This document shows positions 1-8,612 of a stretch of 64,000 nt of DNA, one piece after another; the first letter of the stretch is position 1; the number at the start of each line of letters is the position of its first letter. Made by a program: the position numbers and the translations under genes. The DNA lies in NCBI RefSeq assembly GCF_024519315.1, contig NZ_JANIIC010000048.1, forward strand, positions 1 through 64,000, read 5' to 3'. The notes beneath the pieces are model-generated. The model worked only from the letters and a program-made list of their open reading frames with translations. It searched no databases and was not told the origin of the DNA. This DNA comes from Streptomyces malaysiensis subsp. samsunensis (GTDB lineage: Bacteria > Actinomycetota > Actinomycetes > Streptomycetales > Streptomycetaceae).

Positions 1-201
1 CGTGGCCAGCTGGCCACCACAACCGCCGAGCAGCACCCCGCACCAGAACGTCTCCTGCTCATACCGGCGACGGAACACGTTCAGCTCGATCGCCTCCAAC
101 GGCAGCATGAGCGGCTCCTCCGAATCCGCGCTGCCCAACACCGCTGTCTGGATCTGCCGTCGGTCCTCGAGCACGCAGCCCCCTTCTCTCCCCGAAGTCA
201 T
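1..201 (-). CDS. CoiA-like protein, N-terminal fragment cut by window edge
   Basis: An open frame runs leftward from an ATG at 201 off the window edge, giving 67 residues. The core reads LPLEAIELNVFRRRYEQ followed by WCGVLLGGCGGQL, a cysteine-containing segment like the start of Streptomyces proteins annotated as competence protein CoiA-like. A GTG at codon 10 (174) sits closer to a GAAGGGGG ribosome site and may be the true start. The rest of the gene is outside the window, so the family call rests on the N-terminus only. It points away from the next gene, leaving about 130 bp between the two starts for divergent promoters. Confidence 0.5.
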   Translation of the reverse strand, partial: MTSGREGGCVLEDRRQIQTAVLGSADSEEPLMLPLEAIELNVFRRRYEQETFWCGVLLGGCGGQLAT

Positions 202-328
202 CGTGTCACCGGTGGTGTTCGCTCTCCAGAGGGGCTTGAGCCACCACCGGCTTATGCCGTGGGGCGCGCAGGGACTGGCGACGCGGGCGCCGTGGCAGGG
301 CGGCGGTGCTTCTCGCTACCGTCTCCAG

Positions 329-775
329 ATGACCTCCAATGATGAGTTCGCCGCCGACTTACGACCGAGCGAGGCACCGACCGGGGTGATCGTCAGCGCG
401 CTGCGCTGGGACATCCTGAACGAGTGGATCCGATACCTGAACGACGACAAGCACCCGGACAAGACGGCCGAGATGGCGTACGTCTGGGGATTCATCAACC
501 GGGATTTCGGCGGCGACGCGCTGCGGTGCCTGTGGAGCAAGCACGAGACCAACTACCCAATGTTCGCCGAGGCGGTGTGGCTGCTGCACCGCGAGTTCAG
601 CGAAGGCGCCGGATCAGACCATCACCCTGTCTTCGCCGACCTGCCGCCGATCCCTGCCGACGTCCTGTTCCGAAAGATCGCGAACTCGTCCGCAGTGGCA
701 TTCCGGAAACTGAACGAAGACCAGATGCTCGAGATCCTCCGCAAGGCACCACAGGACTACGCGGCGATGCGGTAA
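329..775 (+). CDS. Hypothetical protein, 148 aa
   Basis: Soluble acidic protein of 148 residues that I do not recognise. The frame stays open upstream to position 2, but ATG 329 is preferred because the region before it belongs to the divergent gene and its product there is low-complexity. Visible features are an aromatic stretch (YVWGFINRDFGG, then WSKHETNYP) and a charged C-terminal helix. No membrane segment or signal peptide is seen. A strong hairpin lies 22 bp after the stop, consistent with a single-gene transcript. Confidence 0.6.
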   Translation: MTSNDEFAADLRPSEAPTGVIVSALRWDILNEWIRYLNDDKHPDKTAEMAYVWGFINRDFGGDALRCLWSKHETNYPMFAEAVWLLHREFSEGAGSDHHPVFADLPPIPADVLFRKIANSSAVAFRKLNEDQMLEILRKAPQDYAAMR

Positions 776-796
776 AGACGCCCCCGAAACATCGAC

Positions 797-829
797 GCCC
801 CGCCTTGGAGTTCGCCTGATAGGCGGGGC
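797..829 (+). terminator. Hairpin terminator
   Basis: GCCCCGCCT (797-805) pairs with AGGCGGGGC (821-829) across a 15-nt loop, just after the stop of the 148-aa gene. There is no T-run, as is usual in Streptomyces. Confidence 0.7.
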
Positions 830-1016
830 CGTCCACAGCTCTCACCAGCCGCGTCAGGGGGCTGACCCATGGTGACCTGCTCTCAAGCCGCGGCTAAGCG
901 GGCAGTCATCTTCGGCGTCAAGCCGTCTTGTGTGACCGAGAACCCCGGCAGGCTGGCCGCCGGTGAAGCGATCAGGGGATACCTGGACTCGCGCTGCCGC
1001 TACGGGTCGCGACCGG

Positions 1017-1047
1017 GGTCCGGAGCCACTGGCATTGGCTCCGGACC
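1017..1047 (-). terminator. Hairpin terminator
   Basis: GGTCCGGAGCC (1017-1027) and GGCTCCGGACC (1037-1047) form a perfect 11-bp stem with a 9-nt loop, 10 bp beyond the stop of the minus-strand 464-aa gene. The 280 bp between 776 and 1056 otherwise show only a weak 75-codon frame that I do not accept. Confidence 0.75.
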
Positions 1048-1056
1048 TCCTTTACG

Positions 1057-2451
1057 TCAGGTGGCTTGCTTCCCGGGCCCGAGCCGATCGAAGTAGTCCC
1101 TCAGAACCTCCTCGCTGAGCTCGCCGTCCATGTTCAGCGCACTGCGCAGGGCCCTGACGGTGGCGTCGGCGGGGGTGTCCCAGCGGTTGTGGGCCTCGCG
1201 CATGATCTCGCCGATTGTCCAGTGGGCCGCATCGGGATGGTGCCGGACGAACCAGTCCAGCATCTTCGCCACCGGGATCGTCAGGTTGAGGTCCCACCAG
1301 TAGGGCGCCTGGGCCGCCTTCTTCCGGTCCTTCGCGTCGCGGAGCTTGAGCATCTGACCGAAGTCATCGAGGACGGCATGCCGGATCGTCGCGCCGAGGA
1401 TGTCGGTGGGCAGGATGCGGTCCAGGCTGACCGCGACGCTCCACGCCAGGTTGTCGGCGACCTCCTTGACAGACGCCTCGTTACGCTGGCGCAGGATCCA
1501 CCGCTTCCGGACGTCCGGGCGCTCCCAGAGGGTGTTGAGGAAGTCGTTGGCGAACCGGTCCCGGACCTCGGCGGCGCCTGGTGACAGGTCGTGGCGGTCG
1601 CCGGCGGACATCGCCGCCCGCACCCCGTCGGCGGAGCGCCGGCGTGCTTCCACCCAGTCCTCGGCTACCGGCCGCGACCACTGCGCGCGGCCGCCGACGG
1701 TCGCCTGCGGCAGCGGGACGTCGCTCTCCCGGCGCGAGATGTAGGACCGCAGGGTGGAGGCGCTGATCTCCCCCATGGCGGCCATTGCGGGGATTCCCAG
1801 CAGCTGGTCGCCGGAGAGCTCGGGGCTGGCCACGTTGACGACGCACCGTTCCAGCGGCAGTGCGTTCTCCTGCTGCGCGTGCAACTGCGCCCACAGGGCC
1901 AGGTGATCGAGCCAGTTCGCCGGCGTCGGCGCCTCGCGGTCGAAGGTGGCGACCTTCAGCGCGTGCGCGCGGGAGGGGTTCGCGCGGCCGTCGAGCATGT
2001 CGGCCGCGGTGACGGTCACCGCGGCCTGGGCCTTGCGGCGCTCGTAGTCCTGGCTGACCAAGTCCCAGATCTGGCCGGGCCGGTACCAGGTGGTGCCGTC
2101 CCACCAGTAGCCGCCCGCGCGGTACAGCAGCGGGTCTCCCGCCCAGTCGTTGTGCAGGGATGAGGTGTGTCCGTCGCTCATCAGGATCACGGTCCGGCCG
2201 TGATCGGGGTGGTAGCGCACGGCCCAGGCGAGTTTGTGGTTGATGGGGTCCGTGGTGAAGGCCCGCCACCCGCCGTTGGAACGCTCGGGGTCGAAGCGCC
2301 CCCAGGTGCCCTGGGCCTCGTGGCGGCCGACCGCCTCGATGGCCTCGGGGCCTTCGTCCAGCGGGAGATGGGAGTCGTCGACGAACGGCAGGCCCGGGAC
2401 TGGGTGATCGGTTCGGGTGCCGTTCGCGAGGGGACGGAAGTAGTGCGACAA
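1057..2451 (-). CDS. Plasmid-type DNA-binding protein, 464 aa
   Basis: Soluble 464-residue protein. Residues about 230-280 contain MGEISASTLRSYISRRE, then PLPQATVGGRAQW and a WVEARR helix, the look of an AlpA/MerR-type helix-turn-helix that reads DNA. The N-terminal third is Trp/Tyr/His-rich. The start is a TTG at 2451 with AAGGG seven bases upstream; no ATG or GTG in this frame has a comparable site. Such proteins occur on Streptomyces plasmids but I cannot assign a reaction. A DNA-binding role is inferred from the helix-turn-helix only. Confidence 0.6.
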   Translation of the reverse strand: MSHYFRPLANGTRTDHPVPGLPFVDDSHLPLDEGPEAIEAVGRHEAQGTWGRFDPERSNGGWRAFTTDPINHKLAWAVRYHPDHGRTVILMSDGHTSSLHNDWAGDPLLYRAGGYWWDGTTWYRPGQIWDLVSQDYERRKAQAAVTVTAADMLDGRANPSRAHALKVATFDREAPTPANWLDHLALWAQLHAQQENALPLERCVVNVASPELSGDQLLGIPAMAAMGEISASTLRSYISRRESDVPLPQATVGGRAQWSRPVAEDWVEARRRSADGVRAAMSAGDRHDLSPGAAEVRDRFANDFLNTLWERPDVRKRWILRQRNEASVKEVADNLAWSVAVSLDRILPTDILGATIRHAVLDDFGQMLKLRDAKDRKKAAQAPYWWDLNLTIPVAKMLDWFVRHHPDAAHWTIGEIMREAHNRWDTPADATVRALRSALNMDGELSEEVLRDYFDRLGPGKQAT

Positions 2452-2482
2452 AGCGTTGCCCTTCTTTTCCCGGCAAGTGCTG

Positions 2483-2520
2483 CGCTTCTAGTACAACACT
2501 TCCATGTTCGCTTCTACAAC
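2483..2520 (-). promoter_or_regulatory. Directly repeated element upstream of the 464-aa gene
   Basis: CGCTTCTAGTACAAC (2483-2497) is followed by the near-copy CGCTTCTACAAC (2509-2520), 32 to 69 bp upstream of the TTG start. The spacing and position suggest an operator or promoter. No clear sigma-factor boxes are visible, so the role is inferred from position. Confidence 0.35.
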
Positions 2521-2670
2521 GAACCACAGCCCTTTAGCACAGCGGTATTTGGCCAAGTTGAGCGCTCATGCCGTACGCCGGTCAGACAGGGCCTGGTCAC
2601 CAGCTGCGGCACTGCCTCGTTGGGCGCGCTCGACGCGGGCACGGCGCAGCGCCCGTACGCGCGGCCTCGG

Positions 2671-2942
2671 CGGTCACTCCCCACGCGTACGGGTCGGACA
2701 CCCCGACCACCGGATTCGGAAGTCACCGTCACGGTCGCTCCCAACGTGTACGGTCGGACCGCGCAGTCATGCACAATGCTCCTGTCGCGGGCGGTCGCTC
2801 CCCACGTGTATGGATCGGACGCTCACCACCAGGCTGTTCAGGGTGATCTCCTCGGTCGCTCCCCACGTGTATGGGTCGGACGACATCCCGGACGTCCAGA
2901 TCTTCGGCACGGTCGGTCGCTCCCCACGTGTATGGGTCGGAC
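2671..2942 (-). CRISPR. Small type I-E-like CRISPR array, 5 repeats, 4 spacers of 32 nt
   Basis: Repeats lie at 2671-2699, 2732-2759, 2792-2820, 2853-2881 and 2914-2942. They are 29 nt long, except the second, which has lost one base. The period is about 61 bp and each spacer is exactly 32 nt (2700-2731, 2760-2791, 2821-2852, 2882-2913). Read on the minus strand, each repeat ends GTGGGGAGCGACCG, like the GGGGATAAACCG end of type I-E repeats. The rightmost two repeats are identical, the third differs by one base and the leftmost two are the most decayed, so the leader should lie to the right and transcription run leftward. No cas gene is in the window. Spacer 2760-2791 matches 7369-7400. Confidence 0.88.
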
Positions 2943-2960
2943 ACTGTTTGGCCTGCGACT

Positions 2961-4524
2961 CTATGGTCGGTTTGCCGTCTCGTGACCGATGTCGTTGAGG
3001 GTGAAGAGCGTCAGCGGATCGCTCCGCTGAGGTGGCACCGGCCTGGGTAGGACGGTGTCTTCCCGTTTCATCACCTCCTGCCGTCCAGCCCGTGGGCTGG
3101 GCGGTCTCATGGAGGCTCCGCAGGCGTTTGGTGTCTCCCCTCTACCAGGGGCGACAGGGCATTGAGCAGCTGCAACAGCGTGTTGGGCGATGTTCCGGGC
3201 GGCGTTGAGGTCCCGGTCGATTCCCAGCCCGCAGTTGGTGCAGTGGAACGTCCTGTCCGCGAGTGTGAGGCGTGGGTTTTGCCACCCGCAGGCGGAGCAG
3301 GTCTTGCTGGAGGGCCACCAGCGGTCCAGGACCGCGAGGATGGAGCCGTACCAGAGGGTCTTGTAGGAGAGCTGGCGGCGCAGCGCGCAGCTCGCCGGGC
3401 GAGGTGTCGAGGATGGAGCGGTTGAGGCCGGCTTTCTGTTTCACGCGGCGGCCGGGCGCCTCGAGGGTGCCACGGGCGGTTCGCGTCATGCCGGCGACGT
3501 TGAGATCCTCGATGGCGACTTCAGCGAAACGCGTGGCCAGCTGCTTGGTCATCGCGTGCAGCACGGTGCCGCGGTGCACGGCGACCTCGTGGTGCAGCCG
3601 CGCCACTCGGCGCCGGGCCTTGGCTCGGCGCGCGGAGTCCTTCTGGGCGCGTGAGAGGGCGCGCTGGGCTTTGGCCAGTCGGTGTTCGGCCTGCCGCAGG
3701 TGGCGGGGGTTGGCGACGAACGCTGATGCCGGATCGTCGGGGTCGAGGGGCTGGGAGAGGACGGCGAGGTGTTTGACGCCCAGGTCGACGCCGACGCGGC
3801 CGCGCTCGCGCTGTCGTCGGGTGGGCCGCTCGGGCAGCTCAGCGGTGACCTTGCACAGCACCGAGGCGTACCACCGGTGCCCTGAGCGGACCACGGTGAC
3901 CGACTGCACCACCGCCTCTCCGCGGTCGACCAGGCGGGCCAGGCGCTTGGCCGACTCGTGCAGCCGCACCTCCCCCACCGTCGGTAATCGCAGCCGCCGG
4001 TAGCCGGCCAGCCGGATCGAAGGCCGCTTCACATCGTGATGCAGCCGGAACGACTCCCGGGCCCGGCCCTTCTTCTTGAACCGCGGATACCCCACCGGGC
4101 GCCCCGCCCGAGCCCCGCGCAGCGAATCCAGCCAGTTCTGCCACGCCCGGTCGGCATCAATGAACGCCGACTGGAACACGTGGGTGTTCACCTCATGCCA
4201 CCACGGGCACGGCCGCGCCGGACCATAGGCCCCCTCGGGGAGATCGCCCCGACGGGAGTCGCCCTTGATCTGGTTCAGGTGCTTTTGGATCACAGGCTTC
4301 GTCGGAACGGGCACCCGCACCTTCTTACGGGCCTCTACCTCCGGCAGACCCTGGCCCACGAGCGCCTGGACCTCACGCCGCCACTGCTGGTGCGCGGCCA
4401 CCTTCATCCCCAGCGCATGGTTGAACGCCCACCGAGCTGCGCCAGCATGCCGCGTGAACGCCTCCCCCTGGACACGGCTCGGGTCGAGCGCGAACTTGAA
4501 CGCACGAAGGACCTCCTGCCGCAC
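2961..4524 (-). pseudogene. tnpB: TnpB (IS605/IS607-type RNA-guided nuclease), frameshifted
   Basis: TnpB family: RuvC-like nuclease guided by an RNA from the transposon end. The RuvC-I aspartate is in GVDLGVKHLAV and the RuvC-II glutamate in VAIEDLNVAG. After LDTSPGELR the frame breaks at a 7-bp tandem duplication (GCGCAGC twice, 3378-3391). In the next frame the protein resumes as RQLSYKTLWYGS, with the zinc ribbon (CSACG ... CTNCG) and third acidic site (GIDRDLNAARN), ending at TAG 2961. GTG 4524 has AGGAGG eight bases upstream and is preferred to GTG 4533. No TnpA is adjacent. The element is probably inactive. Hairpins at 3012-3029 and 3085-3100 lie where a guide-RNA scaffold would be. 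Confidence 0.85.
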
Positions 4525-4759
4525 CCAACCCACCTCCTCAACTCAGCCCCACTGCGACGGCGTCGAAAACAGTAGAGGCGACCACTGACAATCGGTGCTG
4601 ACCTGGGCATTCACACGCGCGCCAGGACCTCCTGATCGACGGCGCGTTGGTCAGCTGAGCCCGTTCGGCACGGCCCCGCGCAGCTCCCGAGCGCGGGACA
4701 CCCCGATGGACGAGCACCCGAGGTGGGGCAGGCGATCGCACCGTCGGGGACGCAGATCC

Positions 4760-7183
4760 CTACTCCCGATCGGCAGGGTCGGCCGATCCGGCTGCACCTC
4801 GCGGCCGCGCCCGGTCACCCCTGATGCCCTCCCACGGGGGCGGCTTTCCGGCAGCCTCCCGATCACAGGGAGCGCACCGCCCGGAAGCGGGAGGCACACC
4901 GACCTGCCGCCGACCGCACGAGGGCACTTTGCACTTCCAGGACCGACTGCTGGCCTGGTTCCCGCCGCCGGAGACCAGCCGCATCAGCAGCCGCTGCCCA
5001 TCACCGTCCAAACGCTCCATCTCCGGCGCCAGCAGCCCCTGCATCTCCCCCGCACAGGAACCGCACACCCCCGACAGCGAATCCACCGGCCCCTCGGTCC
5101 GGCACACCCCGCACACCACCGGCGCCTCCGGAACCGATACTTCCGGAGCCACCCGCGGTTCGACGCCCACGCCCCCACTCCGGTCAGCCGGACGACGTCC
5201 CGAGCCCGGATCAACGCTCAAACCGCCCACCCCATGCTGCCGGGCAGCCTTCGCCTGCCGGAGCGCACCGACCGCGGCCTGGCGCTCGGACTCCGCGTGG
5301 CCCCCGGCGGCCCCACGGACGGCATGCCAGCGGGCCTGCTCGGCCGCGGCCTGCTCGCGCCGCCACACGAAGTCCTCCGCCTCGATGGCCACCTGCTCAC
5401 GGAGCCGGTCTTCGAGAATCCGACGCCGCACATCGGCACCGAGGCCGGGCAACGCTCGGTCGATCTCCGCAGCGATCCGGGCACGCCGCGTACGGCGAAG
5501 GTGGATCACATTGCCGCAGTTCTCACACTCGCCGCCGGTGTCCAGGCGGATCCCGTCATCGCACCGCAGGTCCGAGCAGTCCGGCCGCTGCACCAGGCCC
5601 CGCCGGATGAGCCAGCCGTACGGACTCCGCACCAGGGCCTCACCACCGATCTCCTCCAGCCGGTCGGTGAGCCGGTCGGCCAGCAGCCGCGGGGCGGCAT
5701 CCGGCTGCATCAGCAGATCCTTCAGCCGCCCCAGCTCCCTCTTCACGGCCTCCTCGACCCGATCCTGCTGCCAGCCGTTCAGCCGTTCCCACAACCACGC
5801 GACTGGCCCCAGTGCCACCCGCAGACCAAGATCAGCCGGAAGGCCCACCCTCCGCTGCCGCTGCGTCTTTCCACCGCCCACGGCCTTCGGACGGCCACCG
5901 GCCTCAGCTCGGGGAGCGCGCTGTCCATCCCGCTCATCAACCGAGGACTTTTTCGGCTTTTCCCCGCGTAGCGGGCACTCCTCAGCCACCGCCGACGCTG
6001 ACCCGGCAGAGGCCGTTTCGCCGTCGACGGCCTGGTCCTCGCGCGCACGCGCGCGTTCCGGCCGATCACAGCACCCCGACCCGGCGTTGCCGGAACAGCA
6101 CCATCCACCAGCACCATCACCACAAGTACCGGCCCCAGAAGCGTGATCAGTGTGAAGGGTAGGCACAACGTCGGGGTCTGGAGTCCCGGCCTCCTCGGCA
6201 GCCGGCTCCTCCTCTACCTGCGGTTCTTCATCGGCCTCGGGGCTGTCACTGCCCCCTGGCGTAGCGTCGGGGTCTGAAAAATCGGGCTTCGCTGCCCGAA
6301 CGCGCTGCTCCCGGACGACGGAGGCGGCGTTCTTGCCGTGCGCGGCTGCGACCGCCGGCACCACGAGCCGACCACGGTGACGCAGATCGGAAACGGTCTC
6401 CCGGCGCGGCCGCGCCACCAACCCAGCAGCCTCCAGCCGCTCCAACACCGCCTCAGCCCCAGCGAGTCCACACCCCAGCAGGCGCGCCAGCGTCGCCGCC
6501 GCGCGGCCGCGCGCGTTGACCTTCCCCCCGCACAGCCGCACCCGGCCCGTCTCCGTCGCCTCCAGCACCAGCACCAGCAGCGCCAGACGATCGGTGCAGC
6601 CACCCCGGCCCTTGCGCCACGCCAACAGTCCAGCCGGCGTGTCCGGCCGGTCACGATGGCGCCAGCCCGGCCCGAACACCGCTTCCACCAGCCGCAGGAA
6701 GACCGCGAACTCGCGCTGCACCAGCGCCAGCGGATGCCCAGGCTTCCCATACGCGGCCCACAGCGGCAGGACCTTGCACTCCAGGCCCGTGTGTTCCTTC
6801 CAGTCCCCTGTGGCCGTGTCCCGGTCCACGACACCCGCCTCGTGCAGCATCCGCACGATCCGGCGCAGCCGCGACACCGACAGCCCCAGCCACCGAGCCA
6901 GCTCACCCGCCCGAATCTCCACCAGACCCGACTCCGCTGACGTCTTCGCCGCCAACACGATGACCGCCAGGCGCGCCGAATCCGGCAAACCCTCCAGCCC
7001 CGGTACGTTCAGCAGTTCACGCACCGCGCATCGCAGCCGGGCCCGTGCATCACACCCCAACACCAGAGGATGACTCGGACCACGCCGAGGCGCCGGTCCC
7101 GCCTGATCCGGAACAGCCCGCAGGCGCGGCCGCGGACCCAACGCCCGACTACCCGCAGCGGCCTCCGCCGCCGCGGTGCTCAC
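4760..7183 (-). CDS. Winged-helix and zinc-ribbon protein, 807 aa; possible replication initiator
   Basis: Large DNA-binding protein. Residues about 65-120 form a winged helix (IRAGELARWLGLSVSRLRRI, then MLHEAGVVDRD). A second helix-turn-helix follows near 225-260 (LARLLGCGLAGAEAVLERLE). The middle is acidic and low-complexity with clustered cysteines. The C-terminal half has several CxxC pairs (CENCG; CGVC ... CGSC; CKVPSC ... CAPC), likely zinc ribbons. GTG 7183 has GGAGG four bases upstream. Two winged helices plus zinc ribbons behind a palindrome-rich leader would suit a plasmid replication initiator, but I recognise no named Rep family, so this is inference. The leader contains the CRISPR-matched sequence at 7369-7400. 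Confidence 0.55.
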   Translation of the reverse strand: MSTAAAEAAAGSRALGPRPRLRAVPDQAGPAPRRGPSHPLVLGCDARARLRCAVRELLNVPGLEGLPDSARLAVIVLAAKTSAESGLVEIRAGELARWLGLSVSRLRRIVRMLHEAGVVDRDTATGDWKEHTGLECKVLPLWAAYGKPGHPLALVQREFAVFLRLVEAVFGPGWRHRDRPDTPAGLLAWRKGRGGCTDRLALLVLVLEATETGRVRLCGGKVNARGRAAATLARLLGCGLAGAEAVLERLEAAGLVARPRRETVSDLRHRGRLVVPAVAAAHGKNAASVVREQRVRAAKPDFSDPDATPGGSDSPEADEEPQVEEEPAAEEAGTPDPDVVPTLHTDHASGAGTCGDGAGGWCCSGNAGSGCCDRPERARAREDQAVDGETASAGSASAVAEECPLRGEKPKKSSVDERDGQRAPRAEAGGRPKAVGGGKTQRQRRVGLPADLGLRVALGPVAWLWERLNGWQQDRVEEAVKRELGRLKDLLMQPDAAPRLLADRLTDRLEEIGGEALVRSPYGWLIRRGLVQRPDCSDLRCDDGIRLDTGGECENCGNVIHLRRTRRARIAAEIDRALPGLGADVRRRILEDRLREQVAIEAEDFVWRREQAAAEQARWHAVRGAAGGHAESERQAAVGALRQAKAARQHGVGGLSVDPGSGRRPADRSGGVGVEPRVAPEVSVPEAPVVCGVCRTEGPVDSLSGVCGSCAGEMQGLLAPEMERLDGDGQRLLMRLVSGGGNQASSRSWKCKVPSCGRRQVGVPPASGRCAPCDREAAGKPPPWEGIRGDRARPRGAAGSADPADRE

Positions 7184-7609
7184 TGGCCCTCCTCAGATGG
7201 GGACCTTGAAGCAGCAGTCAGGAAGAACGAGATCAATTCACTCGATGAGGCGAAAATCGCCCTCAATGGGGTGCGGCGAACTGTGATCTTGATCTCAGGT
7301 GACCAGCGGTTTTGCCAGGTGAATGGCTCGATAAGGGGTACGCAGGCATGCCAAAGCTGGCGCACCCTCGTGCAGTCATGCACAATGCTCCTGTCGCGGG
7401 CCTCCCGCCTGACGGCACAAAGAAGCCCCCTCGTAGGTGCTTCGGTTCTGGTCAGAACCTGAAATGAACCGTTCGTCCGGTCTGCCAACCGGCGAACAAT
7501 CCCCTCGGAGGGGCTGCCAAACCCTCCGGTCACGTGAGGGGCGCTGAGCCGAGGTGACTGCCACATCACCTGGGCTGAGCGCCCCGGCGGCCAAGCCGCC
7601 GTCTCAGAG
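7184..7609. promoter_or_regulatory. Palindrome-rich leader or possible origin upstream of the 807-aa gene
   Basis: No convincing gene in 426 bp. It contains GTGCA-GTCA-TGCAC (7370-7383), GGTTCT-GGTC-AGAACC (7444-7459), CCCCTC-G-GAGGGG (7501-7513), AGGTGA/TCACCT (7552-7557, 7566-7571) and a CGGCGG/CCGCCG hairpin near 7585-7601. The first palindrome lies inside the sequence matched by CRISPR spacer 2. Dense small palindromes ahead of a large DNA-binding gene fit an origin or an autoregulated leader; this is inference. Confidence 0.45.
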
Positions 7610-7672
7610 CTAGATCATGCAGACCCCCTCCACACCAGAGGTGTGTGTCGAGGCGGGCGCAGAGAACACAAA

Positions 7673-7727
7673 CACCCCGCCGTGGGGCCAGCGCTCACGC
7701 ATGCGTCGCTGACCCCACGGCGGGGTG
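7673..7727. terminator. Large bidirectional hairpin
   Basis: A 15-bp perfect stem (7673-7687 with 7713-7727, arm CACCCCGCCGTGGGG) encloses CAGCG/CGCTG and a central ACGCATGCGT palindrome. It lies between the 7908-8612 gene and the 7.2-7.6 kb leader. Confidence 0.8.
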
Positions 7728-7838
7728 CGGTGTGTCTGGGGACTGGGCGAGGTACCCTGATCCATGTCGATCATCCTCGTATGGCTATAAGGGTGTCGGC
7801 AGGCTTTCGGATCCCCATCACAAGATCCGTCGGCCACT

Positions 7839-7887
7839 GTGGCCCCTCCCGGCTTGTCCAAGGCCGGTTGATGGGGCCACTCCTTTT
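7839..7887 (+). terminator. Intrinsic terminator with T-run and no gene upstream
   Basis: GTGGCCCC (7839-7846) pairs with GGGGCCAC (7873-7880), with an inner CCGGC/GCCGG stem, and is followed by TCCTTTTT on the plus strand. No plus-strand gene ends here, so it may terminate a small RNA. TATAAG at 7786-7791 could be its -10 box. Confidence 0.55.
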
Positions 7888-7907
7888 TGATCAATGTCGG
7901 GGCCACC

Positions 7908-8612
7908 CTACTCCTCCGACGGGGCGTTAGAGACTCCAGGGGCAGCCGTGTCGGGCGGGAGTTGCGGAGCGACATCCCCGCAAGGAAGGACATGGCGGAG
8001 CTCGGTTAGCACGCTGTCCGGCTTTGAGTCGTACACGATGTGCGGCTCATCGGCAGATGGCGGATGGAACCGCGTCGCGAACCTCAGCAGGTCTTCTTCG
8101 CTGAACTCGATCGAGTTGGCGTCGACCGTCGCCTTTTGGTTGCGCTCTCTGACCCGCGCCCAACGCACTTCATGTGGTGCGGGTAGGTAGATGAGCACGG
8201 GCACGCCGCCGCCTTCCTCTGCGATTCGCCGCCATTCGGCGCGCTCCTCCGGTGTCCAGAAGCCGTGGTCAACTACGGTGTCGTGGCCTGCCTGTAGGTG
8301 ACGTCGGAACTCCACCGCGATGTCCTTGAGGACAGGAGCCTCCCTGACGCGGAACTGACCGCGAGGGAAATCAATGCCGTAATGACCGTAGCGGCGGAAC
8401 ATCTCCTCATCTGGGCAGAGCCGCTGGTAGCCGGCTTGCTCGAGCGCGCGGGCGAGTGTCGTCTTACCTGCGCCAGGCATTCCGGTCATGAGGACAGCGA
8501 GAGGCGTGCGCGCCTGACGGCTGTGCGGGACTGCATGCGTGCGCGTGATCTTGGGTCGCCCATCCGTGATCAGGGCTCTGGTGCCCTCCAGAGCAATGTC
8601 GCGGGCGATCAT
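7908..8612 (-). CDS. P-loop kinase-like ATPase (AAA_33 type)
   Basis: 234-residue protein with Walker A GMPGAGKTT near residue 45, in the context of nucleotide or polynucleotide kinase-type AAA_33 proteins, which phosphorylate small molecules or nucleic acid ends. DTVVDHGFWTPEERAEW and RVRERN (a lid-type arginine helix) fit this fold. The substrate is unknown. ATG 8612 overlaps the stop of the upstream PP2C-UTRA gene as ATGA, so translation should be coupled. It is the third gene of the 10871-7908 operon. The C-terminus is Pro/Ala-rich and probably disordered. Confidence 0.75.
   Translation of the reverse strand: MIARDIALEGTRALITDGRPKITRTHAVPHSRQARTPLAVLMTGMPGAGKTTLARALEQAGYQRLCPDEEMFRRYGHYGIDFPRGQFRVREAPVLKDIAVEFRRHLQAGHDTVVDHGFWTPEERAEWRRIAEEGGGVPVLIYLPAPHEVRWARVRERNQKATVDANSIEFSEEDLLRFATRFHPPSADEPHIVYDSKPDSVLTELRHVLPCGDVAPQLPPDTAAPGVSNAPSEE

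Noticed and set aside
869..1096. Plus-strand 75-codon frame between the first two genes
   Set aside because: It runs through the hairpin of the opposing gene and lacks a ribosome site.
7610..7993. Minus-strand 127-codon frame after the kinase-like gene
   Set aside because: It covers two strong hairpins and has no coding bias or family match.
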